DNA of 64,000 bases from JASLEW01 sp035544875 (lineage in GTDB: Bacteria > Acidobacteriota > Thermoanaerobaculia > Multivoradales > UBA5704), in assembly GCA_035544875.1 (NCBI GenBank), contig DASZZP010000021.1, forward strand, positions 260,262-324,261. The letters are read 5' to 3'. Below are positions 9,996-18,760 of the stretch, piece after piece (within the stretch, counting starts at the first letter, position 1; each line of letters begins with the position of its first letter). The position numbers and the translations under genes were made by a program. The notes beneath the pieces were generated by a model. That model did not search any database. It was given only the letters and a program-made list of their open reading frames with translations, and had not been told where the DNA came from.

Positions 9996-12917
9996 ATGAC
10001 AAGTAATAGCCGATGGGGACGGATCGTAGCCGTCGCCGCGGTGCTCGTGCTGGCTGGCGGCGCCGCCGCCTTTGCCCAGCTCGAGACCGGCAACATCTAC
10101 GGCAAGGTCTCCGACCAGACCGGCGCGCCGCTTCCCGGCGTCACGGTCACCCTGGACACCGGCGTCGCGCCGCAGACCCAGGTCTCCAACGCCCAGGGGG
10201 AGTTCCGCTTCCTGAACCTGTCCCCCGGAAACTACAAGATCAAGACCGAGCTGCAGGGATTCTCGACCGTGGAGTACCCGAAGATCGTCATCAACGTCGG
10301 GCGCAACACGACGATCGAGGTCACCATGCAGTCGGCGCTCGAGGAGACGATCAACGTCACCGCGGAGAGCCCGCTGCTCGACGAGCGCCGGATCTCGACC
10401 GGTGCCACGGTCTCCCAGACCGAGCTGCAGAAAATCCCCACCTCGCGCGACCCCTGGACGGTGCTGCAGACCGTGCCGGGCGTGTTGAACGACCGCGTCA
10501 ACGTCGGTGGCAGCGAAAGCGGCCAGCAGTCGTTCTACGTCGGCCCCGGCGCCCACCAGGATCAAGGGGTGTGGGCGGTCGACGGCGTGGTCGTCACCGA
10601 CATGTCGGCCACCGGCTCGTCGCCGGCCTATTACGACTTCGACTCGTTCCAGGAGATGCAGGTCACGACCGGCGGCTCGGATACGACGATGGCGACCGGC
10701 GGCGTGGTTCTCAACATGGTGACCAAGCGCGGCACCAACGAGTGGAAGGGCAGCGGCCGCTACTACCTCGCCCAGCAGTCCTGGCAGTCGAAGGCCACGG
10801 TCAGCCCGTCGCAGCTCGGCCCGCACCAGAATCCGGCCACCTTCAAGAGCTCCGACGAGAAGATCAACTCGATCAAGGACTACGGCGTCGAGCTGGGCGG
10901 CCCGATCGTCAAGGACCGCCTCTGGATCTGGGGCGCCTATGCCGAGCAGCGAGTCGCCCTGACGAGCCTCGCCGGCGTCAGCGACAAGACCCAGCTGCCG
11001 TCGGCCAACGTGAAGCTCAACGCCCAGATCACCTCCTCGAACTCGGCGACCCTCTTCGGCCTCGACAGCAACAAGAAGAAGCATGGCCGCAACGCCAGCC
11101 CATTCCGCCCCCAGGAAACCACCTGGGACCAGTCGCGGTTCGGCAGCAAGCCAACTATGTACAAGGCCGAGGACACCCAGATCTTCAACCCCAACTTCTA
11201 CTTGACCGGCCTCGCCTCGAAGGTCAACGGCGGCTTCCAGCTCTCCCCGCTGGGCGGCCTGGGTCCCATCCCCTTCAAAGATTCGGGCTCCGTCTGGCAC
11301 AACTCGTTTTTCGCGGCCTTCATCAAGCGGCCGCAAGAGCAGCTCAAGCTCGACGCTTCGACGTTCTTCAACGTCGGCAGCCTCAGCAATGAGCTCAAGT
11401 ACGGCGCCGGCTACCGCAAGGTCGACACCTCGACGCTCAACACCGTCGGCGGCGACGCGGCGATTTACGCCCCGAACACCGTCGGCTCGGACCCCCGCTT
11501 CAACCTCATCCAGCTCGAGCGGCCGGCAACCATCAAGGTCACCCAGAAGTTCGTCACCGGCTACGCCCAGGACACCCTGACCTCGGGCAATCTGACCGCC
11601 AACATCGGCGTCCGCTACGACCTGCAGTACGGCGCCAACCTGGCCAGCACCTCGCCGGCCAACACGATCCGGCCGGACCTCCTGCCGGCGGTCACCTTCG
11701 CAGGCTCGGGGATGGGCTTCAGCTGGTCGGACATCACGCCGCGGCTCGGCCTCACCTACGCCCTCGGCAAGGACCGCAAGACCCTGCTGCGCGCCAGCTA
11801 CTCGCGCTTCGCCGATCAGCTCGGGACGACCACCGCGGCTAGCCTGAACCCGACCGGGGCCCCCAGCTACTACTACGGCTATATTCCTTTCTCCGTCCCC
11901 ACCAACGGCACACCACCCCCTCCCGGGAGCATCATTTTGGGCGGCGGCACCAGCGCCAACACCCTCGCCAACGGCCAGCTGGCGGGCGCCTTCAACCTCA
12001 TCGACAAGAACTTCCACGCGCCGATCACCAACGAGGTCCTGGGCTCGATCGAGCACGCCCTCCTGCCGGAGTTCGTGGTCGGAATCAACCTGACCTACCG
12101 CAAGGAAACCGACTACCAGCAGAACGACCTGCTGGTTTTCCGCGCCGGCTGCACGGCCCCGCTCGGCTGCGTGGCGACGCCGGCTGACTTCTCGACGCGC
12201 AATATCACCGGCACTCTGCCGAACGGCCAGCCGTTCTCGCAGGTCAACTACCGGCTCATCAGCGGCGTCAGCACCAACAAGGGGGTCTTGATTCATAACG
12301 GCCCGGCCGAATCCGAATACAAGGGCGCGGCCCTGACCTTCAACAAGCGCCTGTCGAACCGCTGGATGATGCGCGGCAACGTCAGCTTGCAGGACTGGAA
12401 ATGGACCAAAGTCCCCAACGTCGCCAACCCTGATGAGGCCCTTCCTGGCGGCAATAGGGTCAACGATCCGGTCATCTCCCAGAGCCTCGGCTCCGGCAGC
12501 AAGGGCGGCGTCTTCGTCGGCGACAGCAAGTACTCCTACACCGTCAACGGCCTCTACCAGGTCGCTCCGGACCGGCCGTGGGGCTTCAACGTGGCCGGCA
12601 ACGCCTACGGGCGCCAGGGCTACCCGGCGCCGTTCTTCGTTACGGTCGGGTCTCACAACGGGGAAGGTCGCTTCAACCTCATGGTCGCCAAGGCCAACGC
12701 CGTCCGCAACTCCAACATCAACGTCTTCGATGCGCGGATCGAGAAGGAGCTAACCTTCAGCGACTTCGGCTTGACCATCGGCATCGACTGCTTCAACGTC
12801 TTCAATTCGTCGAGCACCTTGCAGATCCAGGACGCCATCGGCTCCACCGCCGGCAACCTGAAAGAGATCGTCAGCCCGCGGATCTTCCGCATCGGCGCGC
12901 GCTTCAGCTTCAAGTAG
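9996..12917 (+). CDS. Oar-like TonB-dependent outer-membrane receptor
   Basis: Outer-membrane protein of 973 residues. A signal peptide ends near FAQLETGN. A carboxypeptidase-regulatory (beta-sandwich) domain follows (GNIYGKVSDQTGAPLPGVTV to about residue 110). A plug-like region contains TELQKIPTSRDPWTVLQTVP, and a long beta-barrel ends with the C-terminal strand RIFRIGARFSFK. Such receptors take up large or complex nutrients using TonB energy, or act in surface adhesion; the ligand cannot be told from sequence. The ATG at 9996 is chosen over the TTG at 9987 because GGGAGG lies 9 nt upstream of it. The gene is monocistronic in appearance, with a strong intrinsic terminator just downstream. 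A decayed partial copy of a related gene lies at 23.7 kb. Confidence 0.92.
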   Translation: MTSNSRWGRIVAVAAVLVLAGGAAAFAQLETGNIYGKVSDQTGAPLPGVTVTLDTGVAPQTQVSNAQGEFRFLNLSPGNYKIKTELQGFSTVEYPKIVINVGRNTTIEVTMQSALEETINVTAESPLLDERRISTGATVSQTELQKIPTSRDPWTVLQTVPGVLNDRVNVGGSESGQQSFYVGPGAHQDQGVWAVDGVVVTDMSATGSSPAYYDFDSFQEMQVTTGGSDTTMATGGVVLNMVTKRGTNEWKGSGRYYLAQQSWQSKATVSPSQLGPHQNPATFKSSDEKINSIKDYGVELGGPIVKDRLWIWGAYAEQRVALTSLAGVSDKTQLPSANVKLNAQITSSNSATLFGLDSNKKKHGRNASPFRPQETTWDQSRFGSKPTMYKAEDTQIFNPNFYLTGLASKVNGGFQLSPLGGLGPIPFKDSGSVWHNSFFAAFIKRPQEQLKLDASTFFNVGSLSNELKYGAGYRKVDTSTLNTVGGDAAIYAPNTVGSDPRFNLIQLERPATIKVTQKFVTGYAQDTLTSGNLTANIGVRYDLQYGANLASTSPANTIRPDLLPAVTFAGSGMGFSWSDITPRLGLTYALGKDRKTLLRASYSRFADQLGTTTAASLNPTGAPSYYYGYIPFSVPTNGTPPPPGSIILGGGTSANTLANGQLAGAFNLIDKNFHAPITNEVLGSIEHALLPEFVVGINLTYRKETDYQQNDLLVFRAGCTAPLGCVATPADFSTRNITGTLPNGQPFSQVNYRLISGVSTNKGVLIHNGPAESEYKGAALTFNKRLSNRWMMRGNVSLQDWKWTKVPNVANPDEALPGGNRVNDPVISQSLGSGSKGGVFVGDSKYSYTVNGLYQVAPDRPWGFNVAGNAYGRQGYPAPFFVTVGSHNGEGRFNLMVAKANAVRNSNINVFDARIEKELTFSDFGLTIGIDCFNVFNSSSTLQIQDAIGSTAGNLKEIVSPRIFRIGARFSFK

Positions 12918-12942
12918 CCGCGTCGTTCCATCTGCCTCTTCG

Positions 12943-12973
12943 AACCGCCGGGTCGCTCCCGGCGGTTTTTTTT
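12943..12973 (+). terminator. Intrinsic terminator of the Oar-like gene
   Basis: A perfect 8-bp GC stem (CCGCCGGG / CCCGGCGG) with a 5-nt loop is followed directly by eight T residues, 26 bp after the stop codon. This is a textbook rho-independent terminator. Confidence 0.93.
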
Positions 12974-13095
12974 GCCTCCCGCAGCGGGTTAGACTCGGCA
13001 ACGCGCACGGGCCTTGCAGTGGCTTGCAAGGGACCGGGTGGAAGATGGGCGTGTGGAGAAGGGCTCGGCCTCAAACTGAGAAGAAGGAGGTTCCC

Positions 13096-14088
13096 ATGTG
13101 CGTCCGTATCGGCAAGGCGGCGGTCTTTTCGCTCCTCCTGCTGCTCCTGAGCGTTCCCCTCCGGGCTCAGGCGTGGGCCGGGAAGGGCCGTCTGCAAGGG
13201 CTCATCAAGGACCAGCAGGGGCATCCGATCGAGGGGGCCAAGGTCACGCTGCGCCCGGGCGCGCCTCCGGTCAAGGCCGAGGCGCCGGGCCCGGCCCCTC
13301 TCACCACCAACAAGGAAGGCAAGTGGACCATCCTCGGCCTCACCGGCGGATCGTGGGGGGTGCTGATCGAGAAGGACGGCTACATGGTCTCGGAAGGCCA
13401 GATCCAGGTCAACGAGTTCGGGTCCGTCCCCCCGATCATCATCGAGCTCAAGCCGGCCCCCAAGGAGGTGCCGAGGGAGCCGAGCGAGGCACAGAAGAAG
13501 GCCCAGCAGGCGGTCGAGCTGATCCAGCAGGGAAACGCCGCCCTGCAGGCGGGGCAGACCGCCGAGGCGCGCGAGGCCTACCTGAAATCGCTCGACCTGC
13601 TCGAGCCCGCCAACAAGCCCGACGTCCTGCGGGCCATCGCGCGCACCTACTACGATGAGGCGAGCAAGGCCAAGACCAAGCAGGAGAAGAACGCCAAGCT
13701 GGAAGAGGCCATCGGCGCCCTGAAACAGGCGCTCGCGATCAAGCCCGACGACTCCGACGCGGCGCAGCTCCTCGCTTCCGCCCTGATGGACGTGGGCAAG
13801 CAGGCAGAGGCCCAGACCTACATCGCCGGCAAGAAGATCAGCGCCGACACCCTGATCAGCGTCGGGATCAAGTTCTACAACGACAAGAAGCTCGACAAGG
13901 CGCTCGAGCAGTTCAGCCGCGCCGTGCAAGAGAACCCGCAGCTCGCCGACGCCTACTACTACCGCGGCCTGGTCTACCTCAACATGAGCAAGGTGCCGGA
14001 GGCCAAGGCCGACTTCCAGAAGCTGCTCGAGATCGACCCGAACAGCAAGTTCGCGCCCGAGGTCCGGGAGTACCTGAAGTCGCTCTGA
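13096..14088 (+). CDS. Exported TPR protein with carboxypeptidase-regulatory-like domain
   Basis: Predicted 330-residue exported protein. A signal peptide (LLLLLLSVPLRAQA) is followed by a beta-sandwich segment typical of CarboxypepD_reg folds (GKGRLQGLIKDQQGHPIEGA), ending near residue 120. A TPR region covers the rest (for example ADAYYYRGLVYLNMSKVPEA). The ATG is set by AAGGAGG 5 nt upstream. It opens the plus-strand run that continues with three sulfatase-fold/TPR genes, only 26 bp ahead of the first, so co-transcription is likely. A scaffold or periplasmic assembly role is inferred from TPRs; no enzyme motif is present. Confidence 0.85.
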   Translation: MCVRIGKAAVFSLLLLLLSVPLRAQAWAGKGRLQGLIKDQQGHPIEGAKVTLRPGAPPVKAEAPGPAPLTTNKEGKWTILGLTGGSWGVLIEKDGYMVSEGQIQVNEFGSVPPIIIELKPAPKEVPREPSEAQKKAQQAVELIQQGNAALQAGQTAEAREAYLKSLDLLEPANKPDVLRAIARTYYDEASKAKTKQEKNAKLEEAIGALKQALAIKPDDSDAAQLLASALMDVGKQAEAQTYIAGKKISADTLISVGIKFYNDKKLDKALEQFSRAVQENPQLADAYYYRGLVYLNMSKVPEAKADFQKLLEIDPNSKFAPEVREYLKSL

Positions 14089-14114
14089 GCCCCGCCTCCA
14101 TCCCTCCCGCCGCA

Positions 14115-16376
14115 ATGAGGCCGCCTCCTCTCCCCCCAGCGCCGCCGACGCGCCGGGTGGCGCGCGTCCCCGGCGCAGCGGCGGTCAGCGCAAGGGCGGG
14201 GTTGATCGCCGGAGTGGCGGTCCTCGCCACGCTGGTTTTTTTCGGGTCGCAAGCGCGACGCGCGCCGAACCGCGAAGACGCGGCAGCGGACCTCGGACCG
14301 TCGCTCGCCGGGGCCGACGTCGTCCTCATCACGATCGATACCCTGCGCGCCGACGCCCTGGGATTTGCCGGCAACCGCCGCGCCTCGACCCCGACGCTCG
14401 ACCGACTCGCCGCCGCGGGCAGGGTCTTCACCGATGCCCATGCCCACAACGTCGTCACGCTGCCCTCGCACGCCAACATCCTGACCGGCCTCTATCCCTA
14501 CCAGCACGGGGTCCGCGACAACGCCGGCTTCGCCCTGCCGGCCTCGGTGCCCACCCTCGGCACACTGCTGCGGCGGGCGGGCTACGCCACCGGCGCCGTC
14601 GTGGCCGCCTTTCCCCTCGATGCCCGCTTCGGCCTCGGCCGCGGCTTCGATCTCTACGACGACAACTTCCCGCGCGGCTCGAACCCGGACCAGTTCCTGC
14701 TCGCCGAGCGGCGCGGCGACGAGGTAGTGCGGGCAGCCCTGCGGTGGTGGAACGGCCGGCGTGGCAGCCGGCGGTTCCTGTGGGCCCATCTCTACGATCC
14801 GCACGCTCCCTATGAGCCTCCCGAGCCCTTTGCCAGCCGCTTCCGCGAGCACCCCTACCTGGGGGAGGTCGCGGCGGCCGACTCCTTCCTGGCGCCGCTG
14901 CTCGGACCGTTCCTCGACGGCAAAGACGGAAGAGATCCGCCGGCGCTGGTCATCGTGACCGCCGATCACGGCGAGTCGCTGGGCGAGCACGGCGAGCTGA
15001 CACACGGGCTCTTTGCCTACGAGGCGACGCTCAAGGTGCCGCTGCTCATCTGGTGGCCGGGCGTGCAGCCCGGCCGCGACGGCCGGCCGGCGCGTCACGT
15101 CGACATCGTGCCGACGGTCTTGCAGGCGCTGCGGCTCGCCCGGCCGGCAGGGCTTCCCGGGCGCTCGCTGCTCGGCCCGCCTGCCGCGGCCGCCGTGCCG
15201 GCCTATTTCGAGGCGCTCACCGCCAACCTCCAACGCGGCTGGGCGCCGTTGCGCGGCATGCTGCGCGAGCGCCAGAAGCTGATCGACCTGCCGCTGCCGG
15301 AGCTCTATGACCTCGCCGACGACCCGGGCGAGAGCCGCAACCTGTTTGCCGCGGCGGTCGCCGGCCGGCCCGCCCCCGCGGCGGCTCCCGCAGCCCGGGT
15401 GCTGCGCGCCGCCCTGGCCGCCGAGTCGGCGTGGCCGGCACCCTCCCAACCGGCGGCGAAGCCGGTTAGCTCCGAAGAGGAGGCGCGGCTGCGCAGCCTC
15501 GGCTATAGCGCCGGCCGCACCGTCGCACCGCCGCCGGGGCCGCCGGGGCCGCCGGGGCCGCCGGCGGGAGGCGTCTACACCGCCGACGACGACCCCAAGC
15601 GGCTGATCGGGCTCGACCAAGAGATCCACCAGGCCATCGAGCTCTACGCCCACCGCCGCTTCGCCGAATCTGCGGCGCTGGCGCGCGAGGTGGTGGCGGC
15701 GCGCCCCACGATGAGCGAGGGCTATGTGCAGCTGGCCGTGGCCCTGCGGCAGGGCGAGCGGCAGGAGGAGGCGATCGCCGTGCTGCGCCAGGCGCTGGCG
15801 CATGGCGCCGCCAATGCGGCGGTGCGCCGCCAGCTCGGCCTGGCGCTGACCGAGGCGAATCGGGGGAGCGAGGCGGTCGCGGTGCTGCGGCCGCTCAGCG
15901 GCGACGGCGATCCCGCCGACCTCGACGCCCTGGGCCTCGCCCTCTCCGCCGCCGGACGGCCGGCCGAAGCGGTGGCGGTGCTCGAGCAGGCGGCCGCCGC
16001 GGCCCCCAGCGATCCCAAGGCGCTCGAGGATCTGGGCGTGGTGGCGTTGCGGCTGGAGAAACCGGCGCAGGCGCGCGACTATCTCGAGCGCGCTCTCAAG
16101 CTCAACGACCGGCTGCCAATCGCCTGGAACACCCTGGGCGTCGCCCTCTATCAGCTCAAGGCGACGGCGGCGGCGCTCGACGCCTGGACGCGCGCAGCGG
16201 CGCTCGACCCCGGCCAGTTCGAGGCGCTCTACAACCTCGGCCTGGTGGCGGCGGCGCAGGGGGACCGCGAGCGGGCGAGAGGCGCCCTCACCCGCTTCGT
16301 CGCCGCCGCGCCCAAGGCGCGCTGGGGAGACGAGATCGGCAAGGCGCAGGCAGTGCTCGCAAGGCTGGGGAGATGA
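14115..16376 (+). CDS. Sulfatase-fold (alkaline phosphatase superfamily) protein with TPR tail, copy 1
   Basis: Protein of 753 residues: one N-terminal transmembrane segment (about 28-45), an alkaline-phosphatase/sulfatase domain (about 66-430) and TPR repeats (about 490-750). Metal-site features include ITIDTLRAD near 73-80 and ADHGESLGEHGE. At the position of the formylglycine Cys/Ser of true sulfatases the sequence is Thr115 in TLPSHANILTG. Thr nucleophiles are known in other branches of the superfamily (nucleotide pyrophosphatases, phosphoethanolamine transferases), so sulfate ester cleavage should not be assumed. Between the domains lies a PPG tripeptide repeat. The stop overlaps the next start (ATGA), so the genes are translationally coupled. 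Substrate unknown. Confidence 0.85.
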   Translation: MRPPPLPPAPPTRRVARVPGAAAVSARAGLIAGVAVLATLVFFGSQARRAPNREDAAADLGPSLAGADVVLITIDTLRADALGFAGNRRASTPTLDRLAAAGRVFTDAHAHNVVTLPSHANILTGLYPYQHGVRDNAGFALPASVPTLGTLLRRAGYATGAVVAAFPLDARFGLGRGFDLYDDNFPRGSNPDQFLLAERRGDEVVRAALRWWNGRRGSRRFLWAHLYDPHAPYEPPEPFASRFREHPYLGEVAAADSFLAPLLGPFLDGKDGRDPPALVIVTADHGESLGEHGELTHGLFAYEATLKVPLLIWWPGVQPGRDGRPARHVDIVPTVLQALRLARPAGLPGRSLLGPPAAAAVPAYFEALTANLQRGWAPLRGMLRERQKLIDLPLPELYDLADDPGESRNLFAAAVAGRPAPAAAPAARVLRAALAAESAWPAPSQPAAKPVSSEEEARLRSLGYSAGRTVAPPPGPPGPPGPPAGGVYTADDDPKRLIGLDQEIHQAIELYAHRRFAESAALAREVVAARPTMSEGYVQLAVALRQGERQEEAIAVLRQALAHGAANAAVRRQLGLALTEANRGSEAVAVLRPLSGDGDPADLDALGLALSAAGRPAEAVAVLEQAAAAAPSDPKALEDLGVVALRLEKPAQARDYLERALKLNDRLPIAWNTLGVALYQLKATAAALDAWTRAAALDPGQFEALYNLGLVAAAQGDRERARGALTRFVAAAPKARWGDEIGKAQAVLARLGR
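15531..15557 (+). repeat. 9-bp tandem repeat encoding (PPG)3
   Basis: Three exact copies of CCGCCGGGG lie in frame in the linker between the enzyme and TPR domains of sulfatase-fold copy 1, encoding collagen-like PPG triplets. Similar three-codon repeats occur in other genes of the window. Confidence 0.85.
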
Positions 16377-18760
16377 GACTGGTGCGCATGGGCCGCGGCG
16401 GCGGAGTCGCCGGACTCGGCCTGGCCATCACCAGCCTGGTGCCGGCCTCCTGCGCGCGCGGGCCCGAGAGCCAGGTCTTCCCCGGCGCGCCGATCGTGCT
16501 GATCTCGATCGACACCCTGCGCTCCGATCACCTGCCAGCCTATGGCTATCGCGGCGTCGCAACCCCGGCGATCGACGGCTTGCGCCGGGATGCGCTGCTC
16601 TTCGAGAGGGCCTATAGTCACTACCCGATGACGCTCCCCTCCCATGTCTCGATCTTGTCGGGCGAGCTGCCGCCGGTGCACGGGGTGCGCGACAACGTCG
16701 GCTACCGGTTCGACGCCGAGGGGCATCCTTACCTTCCGCGCCTGCTCAAGGTGGGTGGCTACGAAACGGGCGCCTTCGTCTCCGCCTCGGTCTTGCAGGC
16801 GGAGACCGGCGTGGCGGCCGGCTTCGACACCTACGACGATCATTTCGGGGAAGCGACGCCGGACGAGCCCGTGGTTGAGCGCCCGGGCAGCGAGACGGTG
16901 CGCCTTGCGCTGGAGTGGGTCGAGCGGCAGCAGAGCAAACCGTTCTTCCTCTTCGTCCACCTCTACGAACCGCACGCCCCCTACCATCCGCCCGAGCCCT
17001 TCGCCTCGCGTTACCGGCTCGCCTACGACGGTGAGATCGCCACCGCCGACGCGGCGGTGGGCAGCCTGCTCGCCGAGCTCAAACACCTGGGCGTCTATGA
17101 CCGCGCGATCATCGTCCTGCTCTCGGATCATGGCGAGGGGCTCGGCGAGCACGGCGAAGCCGCGCATGGTTTCCTGCTCTATCGCGACACCCTCCAGGTG
17201 CCGTTGCTGCTCAAGCTCCCGGGCAGCGCCCTGGCCGGCGCCAGCGTCGCCGCGCCGGCGCAGCTCGTCGACGTCCTGCCGACCTTGACGGCGCTTGCCG
17301 GGGTAGCCGCGCCGCCCGGATTGCGCGGCCAGAGCCTCCTCGTCCTGCTGCGGCCGGAGGCCGCAAGGACGCCGCGGCCGATCTACTCCGAGACCGTCGC
17401 GTCGCGCATCCACCTGGGCTGGAGCGCGCTCACATCGGTCGTCGAGGACCGGCTGCACCTGATCGACGGGCCGCAGGCGGAGCTCTTCGATCTGGCCGCC
17501 GACCCCGGCGAATCGGACAACGTGGCCGGCGCGCAGCGCCGGGCGTTCGCGGCCATGCGGCAGTCGGCGCGAGAGCTCTTCCGGCCGGTCGCGGCGCCGC
17601 GGCCGGTCGATGCCGAGACCGCCGCCAAGCTGGCGGCGCTCGGCTACGTGGCCGGCGGAGCTGCCGCGGCCGCGGATGCCGAGAGGGACGGTGACCGCCC
17701 GGACCCCCGGACTCAGCGCCAGGCGATGAAGCTGATAGAGAGCGCCTCTCTCGCTGCCCAGGAGAGGCGCTGGGCCGACGCCGTGCCGCTCTACCAGCAG
17801 ATGCTGGCTGCCAACCCGCGCATGGTCGACATCTATTTCTTGCTCGGCCACGCCTATCGCCACCTAGGGCACCGCGACGACGCGGTGCGGGCTTACCAGG
17901 ATGCGTTCAGGGCCGCGGCAGGCTCCGCTCCGGCGGCCTACGGCGTGGCCCAGGAGCTGCTGCAGCTCGGGCTGCCGGAGCAGGCCCGGATCTTCGCCGA
18001 CCTCGCGGCCGGCGCCTTCCCCGACCTGACCAGTTTCCTGCAAGCCAAGGTCGCCCTGGCGCGCAGCGACCCAACCTCCGCGCTCGCCTGGCTGCGCCGC
18101 GCCGGCAAGCCGGCGCCGCCCGAGCTCGCCGGATCGGTTGGCGTGGCGCTGGCGCGGGCCGGGCAGAGCGAGGAGGCGTTGGCGCTGCTCGCGCCGCTGG
18201 CCGCCCCGGCCGCGAACCCTGCTCAGACCAGCCAAACCAATCAAACCAATCAAACCAGTCCAGCCATCCTGCGCGCCCTCGGCATCGTGCTCTCCGACGG
18301 CGGCCGCAACCGCGAAGCGGTCGGGGTGCTGGAGCAGGCGATCGCGGCCGATCCCAAGGACGCCCTCGCCTGTCAGGCGCTCGGCATCGCCCGGCTGCGG
18401 TTGGAGCAACCCCAGGAGGCGCGGCGGCAGCTCGAACGGGCGCTCGCCCTCGACCCGCGGTTACCCGACGCATGGAACACCCTGGGCGTCGTGCTCTTCC
18501 AGCTCGCGGGGCCCGAGCCGGCGCTCGGCGCTTGGCGCCGCGCCCTGGCCATCGATCCCCAGCAGTACGAGGCGCTGCTCAACGTCGGCTTGGTGAGCGC
18601 GGCGGCGGGAAGGCGCGGCGAGGCGCGGCAGGCGCTCGAGCGCTTCGTCGCCGCGGCCCCCGCGGCTCATTTCGGCCCTGACATCGCCAAGGCGCAGGCG
18701 CTCTTGCGCAAGTTAAGACGAAACTCGCTTCGTGCCCCAGGGGGAGGCGGTGGGGGCTAG
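16373..18760 (+). CDS. Sulfatase-fold protein with TPR tail, copy 2
   Basis: Protein of 795 residues, paralogous to its two neighbours. A hydrophobic N-terminus ends in VPASCARG, a weak lipobox candidate. The sulfatase-fold domain carries ISIDTLRSDHLPAYGY, then Thr87 in MTLPSHVSILSG at the formylglycine position, LYEPHAPYHPPEPF, and SDHGEGLGEHGE. TPRs follow from about residue 440. An in-frame 9-bp repeat encodes QTS-QTN-QTN-QTS inside the TPR region. The last ten or so residues, ending in a glycine run, appear to derive from a repeat-element remnant that also covers the start of the next gene. The start overlaps the previous stop by 4 bp. Probably a membrane-attached phospho- or sulfo-hydrolase/transferase of unknown substrate. 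Confidence 0.85.
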   Translation: MRLVRMGRGGGVAGLGLAITSLVPASCARGPESQVFPGAPIVLISIDTLRSDHLPAYGYRGVATPAIDGLRRDALLFERAYSHYPMTLPSHVSILSGELPPVHGVRDNVGYRFDAEGHPYLPRLLKVGGYETGAFVSASVLQAETGVAAGFDTYDDHFGEATPDEPVVERPGSETVRLALEWVERQQSKPFFLFVHLYEPHAPYHPPEPFASRYRLAYDGEIATADAAVGSLLAELKHLGVYDRAIIVLLSDHGEGLGEHGEAAHGFLLYRDTLQVPLLLKLPGSALAGASVAAPAQLVDVLPTLTALAGVAAPPGLRGQSLLVLLRPEAARTPRPIYSETVASRIHLGWSALTSVVEDRLHLIDGPQAELFDLAADPGESDNVAGAQRRAFAAMRQSARELFRPVAAPRPVDAETAAKLAALGYVAGGAAAAADAERDGDRPDPRTQRQAMKLIESASLAAQERRWADAVPLYQQMLAANPRMVDIYFLLGHAYRHLGHRDDAVRAYQDAFRAAAGSAPAAYGVAQELLQLGLPEQARIFADLAAGAFPDLTSFLQAKVALARSDPTSALAWLRRAGKPAPPELAGSVGVALARAGQSEEALALLAPLAAPAANPAQTSQTNQTNQTSPAILRALGIVLSDGGRNREAVGVLEQAIAADPKDALACQALGIARLRLEQPQEARRQLERALALDPRLPDAWNTLGVVLFQLAGPEPALGAWRRALAIDPQQYEALLNVGLVSAAAGRRGEARQALERFVAAAPAAHFGPDIAKAQALLRKLRRNSLRAPGGGGGG
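18224..18259 (+). repeat. 9-bp tandem repeat encoding QT(S/N) triplets
   Basis: Four near-identical 9-bp units (consensus CAAACCAAT) lie in frame inside the TPR region of sulfatase-fold copy 2. The low GC of the unit contrasts with its surroundings. Confidence 0.8.
18713..18760 (-). repeat. Remnant of the composite repeat family at a gene junction
   Basis: Read on the plus strand, the sequence ACGAAACTCGCTTCGTGCCC and the following G-rich stretch match the reverse complement of the right end of the repeat copy at 52872-53113, including the terminal ACGAA...TTCGT hairpin. It forms both the C-terminal codons of sulfatase-fold copy 2 and the first codons of copy 3. It is short, so homology is probable rather than certain. 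Confidence 0.6.

Noticed and set aside
9963..12656. Very long minus-strand open frame (897 codons) opposite the Oar-like gene
   Set aside because: It is fully antisense to a gene with signal peptide, clear domains and terminator. Its product is Arg/Val/Gly-rich without motifs, as expected from high GC.
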